Shown piece by piece: positions 40,945 to 50,112 of a stretch of DNA of 64,000 nucleotides. A program made the translations under genes and the position numbers. The stretch spans positions 1 to 64,000 of the forward strand of contig NZ_JAHCKK010000016.1 in NCBI RefSeq assembly GCF_026125825.1, written 5' to 3'. The first letter of the stretch is position 1; each line of letters starts with the position of its first letter. This DNA comes from Hydrogenophaga sp. (GTDB lineage Bacteria > Pseudomonadota > Gammaproteobacteria > Burkholderiales > Burkholderiaceae_C). The notes beneath the pieces are model-generated. The model saw only the letters and a program-made list of their open reading frames with translations. It made no database searches and was not told where the DNA came from.

Positions 40945-41775
40945 ATGAGCAAGAAACTCGACGGCAAGGTGGCCCTGATCACGGGCTCGGGGCGCGGCAT
41001 CGGCCGTGAGATCGCCCTCAAGCTCGCCAGGGATGGCGCGCGCCTGGTGATCAACGACCTGGACGCCGACCCGGCGCAGGAGACCGTGGAGGCCATCAAG
41101 GCCCTGGGCGGGGAGGCCGTGGCCTGCGTGGGCAGCGTGACAGCGCCCGATTTCTCCGAGCGCTTCATCGGCGCGGCGGTGGAGAACTTCAAGGGCCTGG
41201 ACATCATCGTCAACAACGCCGGCTACACCTGGGACAACGTGATCCAGAAGATGACCGACGAGCAGTGGTACGCCATCATGGACTGCCACCTCACCGCGCC
41301 GTTTCGCATCCTGCGCGCGGCGCAGCCGGTGATCCGCGCGCTGTCCAAGGCCGAGACGGACAGCGGCGTGCGCAAGGTGCGCAAGGTGGTGAACATTTCG
41401 TCCATGGCCGGGGTGTTCGGCAACGTGGGCCAGTCCAACTATTCGGCGGCCAAGGCCGGCATCATGGGCCTCACGCAGGCGCTGGCCAAGGAGTGGGGCC
41501 GCATGAACGTGACGGTGAACTGCGTGGCCTTCGGCCTCATCAAGACGCGGCTGACCGGCAGCACCGCCGATGGCGCCACCACGAACATCGACGGGCGCGA
41601 CATCAAGGTGGGCGTGAACCCGGGCCTGCTGTCGATGATGGAGCAGACCATCCCGCTGGGCCGGGGCGGCACGCCCGAAGAAGCCGCGGGCTCGGTGTAC
41701 CTGTTCTGCATCCCCGAGTCGGACTACGTCAGCGGCCAGACGCTGATCTGCTCCGGCGGCCTGACGGGCATGTGA
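40945..41775 (+). CDS. SDR-family oxidoreductase (3-hydroxyacyl-CoA dehydrogenase-like)
   Basis: A 276-residue classical SDR with TGSGRGIG (about 14-21), NNAG near 91-94, SS in VVNISSMAG and the YSAAK motif around 165-169. A segment TADGATTNIDGRDIKVGVNPG (about 215-235) is an insert compared with FabG. It probably oxidises the 3-hydroxyacyl-CoA made by the MaoC pair. The start at 40945 has AGAGGAAAG. The stop shares a base with the next start (TGATG). Confidence 0.88.
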   Translation: MSKKLDGKVALITGSGRGIGREIALKLARDGARLVINDLDADPAQETVEAIKALGGEAVACVGSVTAPDFSERFIGAAVENFKGLDIIVNNAGYTWDNVIQKMTDEQWYAIMDCHLTAPFRILRAAQPVIRALSKAETDSGVRKVRKVVNISSMAGVFGNVGQSNYSAAKAGIMGLTQALAKEWGRMNVTVNCVAFGLIKTRLTGSTADGATTNIDGRDIKVGVNPGLLSMMEQTIPLGRGGTPEEAAGSVYLFCIPESDYVSGQTLICSGGLTGM

Positions 41776-42932
41776 TGAGCATGCTGCCGCGCCTGCACCA
41801 GCATCCCTGGATGGATGCCGACATCGAGGCTTTTCGCGAGCAGGTCCGCCGTTGCGTGGCGGACAAGCTCGCGCCCCACCTCAATGCCTGGCGCCGCCAG
41901 GGCTTCATCCCCCGCGAGTCCTGGCGCAGCCTGGGCGAGCTGGGTTTCCTGTTGCCCGAGATGCCCGAGGCCTATGGCGGCCCGGGTGCGAGCATCGCCT
42001 ACCAGCTGGTGGTGCAGGACGAGCTCTCCAAGCAGGAGGTGCCCGCCAACACCGGCGTGCACTCCATCGCCGCGCACTACATCCTGGACTACGGCACCGA
42101 AGAACAGAAGCAGCGCTGGCTGCCCCGCCTCGTCAGCGGCGAGATGCTGGCCGGCATCGCCATGACCGAACCCGGCGCGGGCTCCGATCTGAAAGCGATC
42201 CGCACCAGGGCGCGCCTCGATGGCGACCACTACGTGGTGGACGGTGCCAAGACCTTCATCACCAACGGCTTCACCGCCAACTTGCTGGTGGTGGTGGTGC
42301 GCACGGGCGAGGCCGGTGCCAAGGGCGTCTCGCTGATCGTGATGGAAACCGACCACCTGCCGGGCTTTCGCGTGGGCCGGCGGCTGGAGAAGCTGGGCCA
42401 GCACGCGTCGGACACGGCCGAGCTGTCGTTCGACGGCGTGCGCGTGCCGGCGTCCCAGCTGCTCGGCGGCCGGGAGGGCGAAGGCTTCAAGCAGCTGATG
42501 AGCCAGCTCACCTACGAGCGCCTGCTGCTCGCGGTGAACGCGGCGGCGGTGATCGAGCGCGCGGTGGAACTCACGGTGGACTACACGAAGCAGCGCAAGG
42601 CCTTCGGCCAGGCGCTGGCCGACTTCCAGAACACCCGCTTCAAGCTGGCCGAGTGCGCCACGCTGGCGCATGTGGTGCGCACGTTCGTGAACGACTGCAT
42701 CCAGCGCCAGCTCGACGGCACGCTGGACAACGAGGCGGCCTACATGGCCAAGTGGTGGTGCTCGGAGCAGCAAGGCAAGGTGACGGACGAGTGCCTGCAG
42801 CTCTTCGGCGGCTACGGCTACATGGTCGAGTACCCGATCGCCCGGCTCTATGCCGACTCGCGCGTGCAGCGCATCTATGGCGGCGCCAACGAGATCATGA
42901 AAGACCTGATCGCCCGCAAGGTGGTGGGCTGA
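41775..42932 (+). CDS. Acyl-CoA dehydrogenase
   Basis: A 385-residue flavoenzyme with the N-terminal helical domain, IAMTEPGAGSDLKAI (FAD/substrate signature 1, about 130-144), a middle beta domain with VDGAKTFITNGFTANL, and the C-terminal QRKAFGQALADFQNTRFKLAE, LQLFGGYGYMVEYPIARLYADSRVQRIYGGANEIMKDLI. The last carries the YGGANEIM region around the usual catalytic glutamate. It introduces the 2,3 double bond. Linked by TGATG to genes on both sides. Confidence 0.93.
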   Translation: MSMLPRLHQHPWMDADIEAFREQVRRCVADKLAPHLNAWRRQGFIPRESWRSLGELGFLLPEMPEAYGGPGASIAYQLVVQDELSKQEVPANTGVHSIAAHYILDYGTEEQKQRWLPRLVSGEMLAGIAMTEPGAGSDLKAIRTRARLDGDHYVVDGAKTFITNGFTANLLVVVVRTGEAGAKGVSLIVMETDHLPGFRVGRRLEKLGQHASDTAELSFDGVRVPASQLLGGREGEGFKQLMSQLTYERLLLAVNAAAVIERAVELTVDYTKQRKAFGQALADFQNTRFKLAECATLAHVVRTFVNDCIQRQLDGTLDNEAAYMAKWWCSEQQGKVTDECLQLFGGYGYMVEYPIARLYADSRVQRIYGGANEIMKDLIARKVVG

Positions 42933-42994
42933 TGAGCGCCGCCCGGCCGCCCGAAGGCGCTCGCACCGCAGACCTTCAGGTCGGAGGTATCCCT

Positions 42995-44047
42995 ATGCAG
43001 CCGCTGAACTTCATTCACGTGATCGAGTTCGAAGGCATCGGCCCCGGCCCGCTGTGCGGCCGCGTGCTGGCGGACCTGGGCGCGCGCGTCACGGTGATCG
43101 CACGGCCGGGCGCCTCCGCCGTGGTCGACAAGCTCTCGGGTGGCGGGCAGCCGCCGCTGCGCGAGGGCAAGACCGTCGTCGAACTCAACCTGAAGAACCC
43201 CGACGATGTGGCGCAGGCCCTGGGCCTGGTGGCCAGCGCCGACGCGCTGATCGAAGGCAACCGCCCAGGCGTGATGGAGCGGCTGGGCCTGGGCCCCGAG
43301 GCCTGCGCAGCGGTGAACCCGAAGCTGGTCTACGGCCGCATGACGGGCTGGGGCCAGCAGGGCCCGCTGGCGCACGCGGCCGGGCACGACATCAACTACG
43401 TGGCGCTCAGCGGCATGCTGTCGCTCTCGGCGGTGCACGGCCAGCTCCCGGTGTCGCCGCCCACGGTGCTGGGCGATGCCGGCGGCGCGCTCGGCCTGGC
43501 GCTGGGCATCGTCAGCGGCGTGCTGCAGGCGCGCCAGAGCGGCCAGGGCTGCGTGGTGGACGCGGCCATCGTGGACGTGGTCGCCATGCTCGGCGGCCTG
43601 GCGCAATGGATCGCCGGCACCGGCGGCCTGGGTGGCCAGGGCAACGAGCGGCCCAGCGTGTTCCACGATTCGCCGTTCTACGACGTGTACCGCTGCGCGG
43701 AGGGTGGCTTCATCACGCTCGGCGCGATCGAGCCGGCGTTCTACGCGCTGCTGTTGCACAAGCTCGGCCTGGCGGACGTGGACCCGGCCGCGCAGTACGA
43801 CACCGCCGCCTGGCCGGCCCTGAAAGAGCGGCTGCGCGCCCTCTTCCTCACCCAGCCGCGCCAGCACTGGTGCGAGCTGCTCGAAGGCACGGACGCCTGC
43901 TTCGCCCCGGTGCTCACGCTGGACGAAGCCGCCCGCCACCCGCACAACGCGGTGCGTGGCCTGTACGCGCAGACGCCGTCGGGCGAACGCCGCACCGGCG
44001 CCGCACCCCGTTTCACCACCTTGCAAGGGGCCCACACCCATGACTGA
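42995..44047 (+). CDS. CaiB/BaiF-family CoA-transferase or racemase
   Basis: A 350-residue class III CoA-transferase family protein of the AMACR-like branch. It has IEFEGIGPGPLCGRVLADLGARVTVIARP, EGNRPGVMERLGLGPEACAAVNPKLVYGRMTGWGQQGPLAHAAGHDINYVALSG with the catalytic Asp in GHDINY, and a C-terminal HNAVRGL. Alpha-methylacyl-CoA racemase activity would suit a branched acid. An ATG at 42932 overlaps the ACAD stop, but the GGAGG at 42983 and family start favour 42995. The 3' end overlaps the ATPase gene by 8 bases. Confidence 0.85.
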   Translation: MQPLNFIHVIEFEGIGPGPLCGRVLADLGARVTVIARPGASAVVDKLSGGGQPPLREGKTVVELNLKNPDDVAQALGLVASADALIEGNRPGVMERLGLGPEACAAVNPKLVYGRMTGWGQQGPLAHAAGHDINYVALSGMLSLSAVHGQLPVSPPTVLGDAGGALGLALGIVSGVLQARQSGQGCVVDAAIVDVVAMLGGLAQWIAGTGGLGGQGNERPSVFHDSPFYDVYRCAEGGFITLGAIEPAFYALLLHKLGLADVDPAAQYDTAAWPALKERLRALFLTQPRQHWCELLEGTDACFAPVLTLDEAARHPHNAVRGLYAQTPSGERRTGAAPRFTTLQGAHTHD

Positions 44048-44828
44048 AGACCGGCGTTCCCACGCCGCCATGCTGGAGGCGCGCGACCTCACGCTGAAGT
44101 TCGGCGGCGTCACCGCGCTGTCCGAGATTTCGGTGGACATCGGCCACCAGGAGCTGGTGGCGCTCATCGGCCCCAACGGCGCGGGCAAGAGCTCGCTGCT
44201 CAACGTGCTCTCGGGCTTTTACCGACCGAGCACGGGCACGGTGCGTTTCGAAGGGCAGGACATCGGCCGCTGGCCGGTGCACCGCGTGGCCCAGGCCGGC
44301 CTGGCGCGCACCTTCCAGGGCACGCACCTGCTGCCGCACATGAGCGTGCTCGACAACATCCTGGTGGGCCGCTACATGCACATGAAGAGCACGCTGACCA
44401 CGGCCTTTCTCTACTACCCCTTCGCGCACCGCGAAGAGGTGGCGCACCGCGCCGTGGCCGAAGAGATTCTGAGCTTTCTCGAACTGGAGCACCTGCGCCA
44501 CCACACGGTGGGCACGCTGGGCTACGGCATGCGCAAGCGCGTGGACCTGGGCCGCGCGCTGGCCATGGAGCCGCGCATGCTGCTGCTGGACGAGCCCATG
44601 GCGGGCATGAACTCGGAAGAGAAGGAAGACCTGGCGCGCTTCATCCTGGACATCCGGGAATCGCGGCAGATTCCGGTGGTGCTGGTGGAGCACGACATGG
44701 GCGTGGTGATGGACATCGCCGACCGCGTGATCGTGCTGAACTTCGGCCGCAAGATCGCCGACGCCTCGCCCGCTGCGGTGCAGAAGGACGAGAACGTCAT
44801 CTCTGCCTACCTGGGAGGACACGCATGA
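44040..44828 (+). CDS. Branched-chain amino acid-type ABC transporter ATPase, LivG type
   Basis: A 262-residue ATPase with Walker A GPNGAGKSS (about 45-53) and Walker B MLLLDEPMAGMN. Its C-loop reads LGYGMRKRVDLGRAL instead of LSYGQ, a known LivG-subfamily variant. The insert YMHMKSTLTTAFLYYPFAHREEVAHR (about 115-140) is typical of LivG. It works with LivF, LivH, LivM and the two binding proteins further along. In this operon type the cargo is usually an organic acid rather than leucine. Confidence 0.9.
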   Translation: MTEDRRSHAAMLEARDLTLKFGGVTALSEISVDIGHQELVALIGPNGAGKSSLLNVLSGFYRPSTGTVRFEGQDIGRWPVHRVAQAGLARTFQGTHLLPHMSVLDNILVGRYMHMKSTLTTAFLYYPFAHREEVAHRAVAEEILSFLELEHLRHHTVGTLGYGMRKRVDLGRALAMEPRMLLLDEPMAGMNSEEKEDLARFILDIRESRQIPVVLVEHDMGVVMDIADRVIVLNFGRKIADASPAAVQKDENVISAYLGGHA

Positions 44829-46864
44829 GCCCCCACGCTCCATCGCTGCGCGAGTCGCTGCCCCCCAAGGGAGCTGATCCTGCTTGGGGCGGCCCGGCGC
44901 CGGATCGCATGAGCGCGACCCTGAACAAGACCCCGCAGACCCTGCCGCAATGGCTGCTGCACAACGCGGCCACGCGCGGCGGCGAGGTGGCGCAACGCCA
45001 CAAGCGCGACGGCGTGTGGCATGAATTCAGCTGGGCCGACGTGCGCGACGAGGTGCGCGCCCTGGCCCTGGGCCTGCGTGCGCGGGGCGTGCAGCGCGGC
45101 CAGACCGTGGTGCTGCTCAGCGAGAACCGGCCCGAGCTTTACTGGGCCGAGTGGGCCGCCATGGCGGTGGGCGCCAAGGTGGTGGCGCTGTACCCGGACG
45201 CGGCCGAATCGGAGGTGGACTACGTGGTGGGCGACGCGCAGGCGGTCTGCGTGTTTGCCGAAGACCAGGAGCAGGTGGACAAGGTGCTGCCCGTGATGGC
45301 CCGCCACGGCGGCCTGCACACCGTGGTGTGGTGGGAGTCGGGCGGCCTGTGGTCGTACCGGCATGAGGGCCTGCTGGGCTGGGATGCGGTGAAGGCCCCG
45401 GCGCTGCCGCTGCAGCCCGGGGACGCGGCCTGGTTCGAGCAAGCGGTGATGCAGGGCCAGGCCAGCGACATCGCCGTGCTGTCCTACACCTCGGGCACCA
45501 CGGGTGCGCCCAAGGGCGTGATCACCACACACGCCTCGCTGATGCACAACGCCGAGCTGATCGGCCAGACCATGCAGGTGCCGCAGGGCGGCGAGTACCT
45601 GTCGTACATCCCGCTGTCGTGGGCGACCGAGCAATGGGTGGGCGTGACCATGGGCCTGATGCGCCCGCTGCGCGTGAACTTTGCCGAGCGGCCGGACCAG
45701 ATCCAGGAGGCGATCCGCGAGCTGGCCTGCGAGATGGTGTTCTTCGGTCCGCGCCAGTGGGAGAGCCTGGCCGCGCGGGTGCACGCCCGCATGCTCGATG
45801 CCGCGCCCTGGCGCCAGAAGGTGGTGGAGTGGGGCCTGCGCATCGGCAAGCTGGCGCGCGCGGACCAGATGGACACCCGCGCGCGCGCCTGGTGGGTGCG
45901 CGCCCAGCTGCCGCTGGCCGATGCGCTGGTGCTGCGCCCGCTGCGCGAACAGCTGGGCCTCAAGCGCGCGCGCATCGCCTTCACCGGCGGCGCGGCGGTG
46001 GCGCCCGACATCTTCCGGCTGTTCGCGGCCATGGGCGTGATGCTGCGCAACGTGTACGGCTGCAGCGAGTTCGGCCTGATCACGGTGCACCAGGGCGCGC
46101 GCGTCAACGCCGAGACGATCGGCGAGACCGTGGCCATGGCCAGCCCCTGGGGCGTGCCGATGGAGTGGCGGCTGAGCGAAGGCGGCGGTCTGGAGGTGCG
46201 CGGCGGCGCGGGCTTCTCGGGCTACTGGGGCAAGCCCGAGAAGAGCGCCGAGAAGATGAACGAGGGCTGGTTCCAGACCGGCGACGCGGTGGGCCAGGGG
46301 CCCGGCGGCAACGAGCTCATCTACTACGACCGGCTGGAGCACATGAACCGGCTGCAGGGCGGCCACCTGTTCTCCAAGCAGTTCATCGAGGTGCGGCTGC
46401 GCTTCTCGCCCTACATCCGCGAGGTGATGGTGGTGGGCGACCCGGCGCGCCCGCACGTGACGGCGCTGGTGAACATCGATGGCGACGTGTTCGGCCGCTG
46501 GGCCGAGCGCAACGGCGTGTCGTTCACCACGTTCACCGACCTCTCGCAGCGCCCCGAGGTGCTGGCGCAGGTGGCCAGGGAGATCGCGAGCGTGAACCAG
46601 GCCCTGCCCGAGGCCGCGCGCCTGAAGCACTTCGTGAACCTGCCCAAGGAGCTGGATGCCGACGAAGGCGAGCTGACGCGCACCCGCAAGCTCAAGCGCG
46701 ATTTCATCGAACAGCGCTACGGCGCGCTGATCGAGGCGATGTACGACAACCGGCCCGGCACGACCATCGAAATCCCCGTGCGCTACCAGGACGGCCGCGC
46801 CGGCGTGCTGCGCGCCGACGTGACCACCGGCCACGTGCCGGCCTCTGGTGCCCAGGAGACCTGA
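44825..46864 (+). CDS. AMP-dependent acyl-CoA synthetase (long-chain type)
   Basis: A 679-residue adenylating enzyme with the P-loop YTSGTTGAPKGVITTH (full canonical motif), YIPLSWATEQ, NVYGCSEFG, WFQTGDAVG and GGHLFSKQFIEVRLRFSPYIREVMVVG. It is larger than short-chain ligases and resembles FadD15/ACSBG forms. The ATG at 44825 has a strong GGGAGGA site and overlaps the LivG stop (ATGA). However, residues 1-28 are encoded by an intergenic-repeat-like sequence and family similarity begins at the internal ATG (44909). It would activate the imported acid with CoA. Confidence 0.9.
   Translation: MSPHAPSLRESLPPKGADPAWGGPAPDRMSATLNKTPQTLPQWLLHNAATRGGEVAQRHKRDGVWHEFSWADVRDEVRALALGLRARGVQRGQTVVLLSENRPELYWAEWAAMAVGAKVVALYPDAAESEVDYVVGDAQAVCVFAEDQEQVDKVLPVMARHGGLHTVVWWESGGLWSYRHEGLLGWDAVKAPALPLQPGDAAWFEQAVMQGQASDIAVLSYTSGTTGAPKGVITTHASLMHNAELIGQTMQVPQGGEYLSYIPLSWATEQWVGVTMGLMRPLRVNFAERPDQIQEAIRELACEMVFFGPRQWESLAARVHARMLDAAPWRQKVVEWGLRIGKLARADQMDTRARAWWVRAQLPLADALVLRPLREQLGLKRARIAFTGGAAVAPDIFRLFAAMGVMLRNVYGCSEFGLITVHQGARVNAETIGETVAMASPWGVPMEWRLSEGGGLEVRGGAGFSGYWGKPEKSAEKMNEGWFQTGDAVGQGPGGNELIYYDRLEHMNRLQGGHLFSKQFIEVRLRFSPYIREVMVVGDPARPHVTALVNIDGDVFGRWAERNGVSFTTFTDLSQRPEVLAQVAREIASVNQALPEAARLKHFVNLPKELDADEGELTRTRKLKRDFIEQRYGALIEAMYDNRPGTTIEIPVRYQDGRAGVLRADVTTGHVPASGAQET
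44836..44900. repeat. Intergenic-type repeat inside the 5' end of the acyl-CoA synthetase gene
   Basis: A GC-rich stretch with CTGCGCGAGTCGCTGCCCCC and GCTGATCCTGCTTGGGGCGG. From background knowledge it resembles intergenic repeat sequences of Comamonadaceae; no second copy of this type was found in the window. Here it is read as part of a coding sequence between a well-placed start (44825) and the conserved start of the protein (44909). Confidence 0.45.
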
Positions 46865-46868
46865 CCCC

Positions 46869-47753
46869 ATGACCGACTTCTTCAACTACCTCCTCAACGG
46901 CTTTCTGCAAGGCCAGATCTACGCCCTGCTGGCGCTGGGCTTCATGGTGATCTACCGCGCCAGCAAGGTGTTCAACTTCGCGCAGGGCGAGTTGATGATG
47001 CTCGGCGCCTACGCGGTGTGGACGCTCACGCTGGGCGCCAACCTGCCGCCCTGGCTGGCCATTCCGCTGGCGTTTGTCTGCGCGCTGGTCTATGGCTGGC
47101 TGATCGAGCGCCTGTTCTTCGAGCGGCTGGTGGGCGAGTCGGTGTTCTCCATGGTGATGGTGACCATCGGCCTGGTGATCCTGATCCGCGGCATCGTGCT
47201 GGTGGTGTGGGGCGCGGCGGACCGCCAGTTCCCCGTGCTGCTGCCGCCCGCGCCCTTCATCGTCGGCGACATGATCTTCCCGTCGTCGCTGGTGATCGGC
47301 GCCATCCTCACGCTGGTGGTCACGGTGGGCATGTCGTGGTTCTTCAACCGCACCCGGGCGGGCCTCACGCTGACCGCCGTGGCCGAGGAGCCCACCACCG
47401 CGATCTCGCTGGGCATCTCGGTCAAGCGCGCTGTCACCCTGGCCTGGATGATGGGCTCGGTGATCGCCACGGCCGGCGCCATCGTGCTGCTCAGCGGCCG
47501 CTCGCTCACGGTGGGCACGGCCGACGTGGCGCTGGCCGCACTGCCGGTGGCGCTGCTCGCCGGCCTGGAGTCCATCGGCGGGCTGATCCTGGCCGGTGCC
47601 ATCGTCGGCATCGTGCAGGCCCTGGTGGCGGCGTATGTGGATCCTGCGATCGGCGGCTCGGCCTCGTCGATCGTGCCCTTTGTTTTCATGCTGCTGATCC
47701 TGCTGGTGCGCCCCACCGGCCTGTTCGGCTGGCGCCATGTGGAGCGTGTGTGA
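46869..47753 (+). CDS. ABC transporter permease, LivH type
   Basis: A 294-residue membrane protein with about eight TM segments, the LivH opening FFNYLLNGFLQGQIYALLALGFMVIYRASKVFNFAQGELMMLGAY and a LAALPVALLAGLESIGGLILAGAIVGIVQ segment that forms the ATPase-contact loop. The start at 46869 is 4 bases after the synthetase stop. Ends with TGATG overlap to livM. Confidence 0.92.
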   Translation: MTDFFNYLLNGFLQGQIYALLALGFMVIYRASKVFNFAQGELMMLGAYAVWTLTLGANLPPWLAIPLAFVCALVYGWLIERLFFERLVGESVFSMVMVTIGLVILIRGIVLVVWGAADRQFPVLLPPAPFIVGDMIFPSSLVIGAILTLVVTVGMSWFFNRTRAGLTLTAVAEEPTTAISLGISVKRAVTLAWMMGSVIATAGAIVLLSGRSLTVGTADVALAALPVALLAGLESIGGLILAGAIVGIVQALVAAYVDPAIGGSASSIVPFVFMLLILLVRPTGLFGWRHVERV

Positions 47754-48802
47754 TGGACCCGTCCGGCATTTTCTTCACCAGCCACGCGGGCGACCGCTCG
47801 CTCATCCGCACGCGCGCGCAGTGGGCCTGCCTGCTGGCCTTGCTGCTCGTGCTGGCCACGCTGCCCTGGTGGGCCTCGGACCGCTGGGTCAGCATCGGCT
47901 ACACCACTTTCATCACCGCCGTGGCCGTGATCGGCCTGCAGATCTGCACCGGCTACGCGGGCCAGATCAACCTGGGGCAGTCGGCCTTCATGGGCGTGGG
48001 CGCGTATGGCGCGGCGCTGGCCATGTCGGCGGGCTGGGACGCGCTGGCGGCGCTGCTCATCGGTGGTGCGGGCGCGGCGCTGTTTGGCGTGATGTTCGGG
48101 CTCACGGCGGCGCGCATCAAGGGCTTCTACCTTGCGCTGACGACCATCGCGGCCCAGGCGCTGTTCCACTTCCTGGTGCTCAACCTGCCGCAGGCCTGGC
48201 TGGGCGGCGCGGGCGGGCTGCATGTGGAATCGGCCACCGCGCTGGGCGTGGCGCTGAACAACGACCGCGCGATCTACGGCTTTTCGTTCATCGTGCTGGT
48301 GGTCATGACCATCGGGGCCTTCGGCATCGTGCGCTCGCGCCACGGCCGCAGCTTCGAGGCGGTGCGCGACGACGACGTGGCCGCCGGGATGATGGGCATT
48401 CCCGTGGCCGCCACCAAGGCGCGCGCCTTCCTGGTCAGCGCCTTCTATGCGGGCGTGGCCGGCGGCCTGTGGGTGGTGGCGCTGCGCCATGTGTCGGTGG
48501 AGCAGTTCACGCTGTTCAACGCGATCTGGATGATCGCCATGATGATCGTGGGCGGCCTGGGCTCCATCGTCGGCGCGCTGATCGGCACCGTGCTGATCCA
48601 GCTGGCGCGCGAGGGCGTGACCAGCCTGGGCCCCAGCGTCATCCAGTGGGTGCCCGCCGTGGGGCAGGACTTCGTCTTCGCCGCCATGAACGTGCTGCTG
48701 GGCACCGTGATCATTCTGTTCCTGCTCTTCGAGCCCAAGGGCGTGATGCACCGCGTGCAGATCACCAAGCAGGCGTACCGACTCTGGCCGTTCCCTTACT
48801 GA
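47753..48802 (+). CDS. ABC transporter permease, LivM type
   Basis: A 349-residue membrane protein with about nine to ten TM segments, the LivM signature ICTGYAGQINLGQSAFMGVGAYGAALA (about 62-88), the contact loop AVRDDDVAAGMMGIPVAATKARAFLVSAFYAGVAGG and GGLGSIVGALIGTVLI. Its N-terminus has a 25-residue hydrophilic lead. Forms the channel with LivH. Confidence 0.92.
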   Translation: MDPSGIFFTSHAGDRSLIRTRAQWACLLALLLVLATLPWWASDRWVSIGYTTFITAVAVIGLQICTGYAGQINLGQSAFMGVGAYGAALAMSAGWDALAALLIGGAGAALFGVMFGLTAARIKGFYLALTTIAAQALFHFLVLNLPQAWLGGAGGLHVESATALGVALNNDRAIYGFSFIVLVVMTIGAFGIVRSRHGRSFEAVRDDDVAAGMMGIPVAATKARAFLVSAFYAGVAGGLWVVALRHVSVEQFTLFNAIWMIAMMIVGGLGSIVGALIGTVLIQLAREGVTSLGPSVIQWVPAVGQDFVFAAMNVLLGTVIILFLLFEPKGVMHRVQITKQAYRLWPFPY

Positions 48803-48842
48803 CCGCCAGGGGGCGGCGCCTTTCACGACAACAGGAGACAAC

Positions 48843-50072
48843 ATGCAATCACTCAAGAGCTGGGCGGCCCGCACCGCCACCGTGGCCGGGCTGTGCCTGT
48901 CGGCCGCCCTGCCGGCCGCGGCGCAGACCGTGTACCAGGTGCCGGCGATGTCGGATTTCTCGGGCCCGTTCTCGTCGATCATGCCGATGATGGCCGGCGG
49001 CCGCGAGGCGGTGGCGACCTGGTGGAACGCCGAGGTGGGCGCGAAGATGGGCGTGAAGATCGAGGTGAAGAGCTACGACACGCGCTACGACGCGGCGCAG
49101 ACCGCCAGCCTGTGGCCCGGCGTGCTGGCGACCAGGCCGCTGGTGGGCCTCTCGGCCGGCGGGCCCGACACCGCCGCGCTGCAGCAGCGCCTGCCCACCG
49201 ACAAGGTGGTGATGATCTCGGGCTCGGCGGCGAACGGCTCGGGCTGGCGCCCCAACCAGTGGGTGCTCACGCCCCGCCCGACTTTCGTGCACGAGATCGC
49301 CGGCTTCATCGAGTGGTACCAGAAGACCAAGACCCCGGGCCGGCCGGTGAAGGTGGCGATGTTCACCACCGAGGCCTCGCCCAGCTTCGCCGACATGGCC
49401 AAGGGCGTCTCGGCCTACGCCAAGGCCAGCCCCCAGGTGGTGAACCTGGTGGAGATGGTGTTCGTGGACGTGCAGCCCACCGACGTGACGCTGCAGCTGC
49501 GCCGCGTGCTCAACGCCGGCGCCGAGGTGATCCTGGTGCCGACCAACATCCAGCAGGCGGTGGCGGTGAAGCGCGCCATGCAGGCCCTGGGCAAGAACGT
49601 GCCCATCGTGCACGGCCTGCAGAACTCGCCCGGCATGCTGCAGAAGCTGGTGGGCAGCATGGCCGCCATGGAAGGCGACTACGAGATGCACGGCGGCGTG
49701 ATCACCAGCGAGGAAGACACCGAGGCCAAGCGCTTCTACGACATGCTGGTGGCCAGGCACGGCATGAAGGTGCCGTGGCACGCCATCACCTCGCTGGGCA
49801 TGACGCAGACGCTGCTGGCCGTGCGCGCCATCGAGGTGGCGGCGAAGAAGCACGGTCCCGACAAGCTCAGCGGCGACCTGATCTACAGCACGCTGATCGA
49901 GACGACCTTCCCCGCGAAGGACTTCTTCGGCCTGACCGGCGGCGACCTCGACTTCTCGGTGGAGGCGCCCTTCCCCACCAAGGACCCACGCATCAACATC
50001 GGCCAGGTGGTGGGTGGCAAGTTGACCACCGTGGCCAAGGGCGTGCCGGTGCCCAGGCTGGCCAAGTGGTGA
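48843..50072 (+). CDS. ABC transporter substrate-binding protein, LivK-like, copy 1
   Basis: A 409-residue type-1 periplasmic binding protein with a signal peptide of about 27 residues ending PAAAQ. The mature part begins TVYQVPAMSDFSGPF and contains RYDAAQTASLWPGVLATRPLVGLSAGG, FTTEASPSFADMAKG and a C-terminal KDPRINIGQVVGGK. It is about three-quarters identical by eye to the next protein. GGAGACAAC ribosome site. The cargo is unknown; the surrounding genes suggest a carboxylic acid. Confidence 0.92.
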   Translation: MQSLKSWAARTATVAGLCLSAALPAAAQTVYQVPAMSDFSGPFSSIMPMMAGGREAVATWWNAEVGAKMGVKIEVKSYDTRYDAAQTASLWPGVLATRPLVGLSAGGPDTAALQQRLPTDKVVMISGSAANGSGWRPNQWVLTPRPTFVHEIAGFIEWYQKTKTPGRPVKVAMFTTEASPSFADMAKGVSAYAKASPQVVNLVEMVFVDVQPTDVTLQLRRVLNAGAEVILVPTNIQQAVAVKRAMQALGKNVPIVHGLQNSPGMLQKLVGSMAAMEGDYEMHGGVITSEEDTEAKRFYDMLVARHGMKVPWHAITSLGMTQTLLAVRAIEVAAKKHGPDKLSGDLIYSTLIETTFPAKDFFGLTGGDLDFSVEAPFPTKDPRINIGQVVGGKLTTVAKGVPVPRLAKW

Positions 50073-50112
50073 GCTTCCTTTGCGCAGACCTTCATTCCAA
50101 CCAGGAGACGAC

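Noticed and set aside
44807-46885. A 692-codon minus-strand open frame antisense to the acyl-CoA synthetase
   Set aside because: No recognisable motif and the opposite strand encodes a canonical adenylating enzyme.
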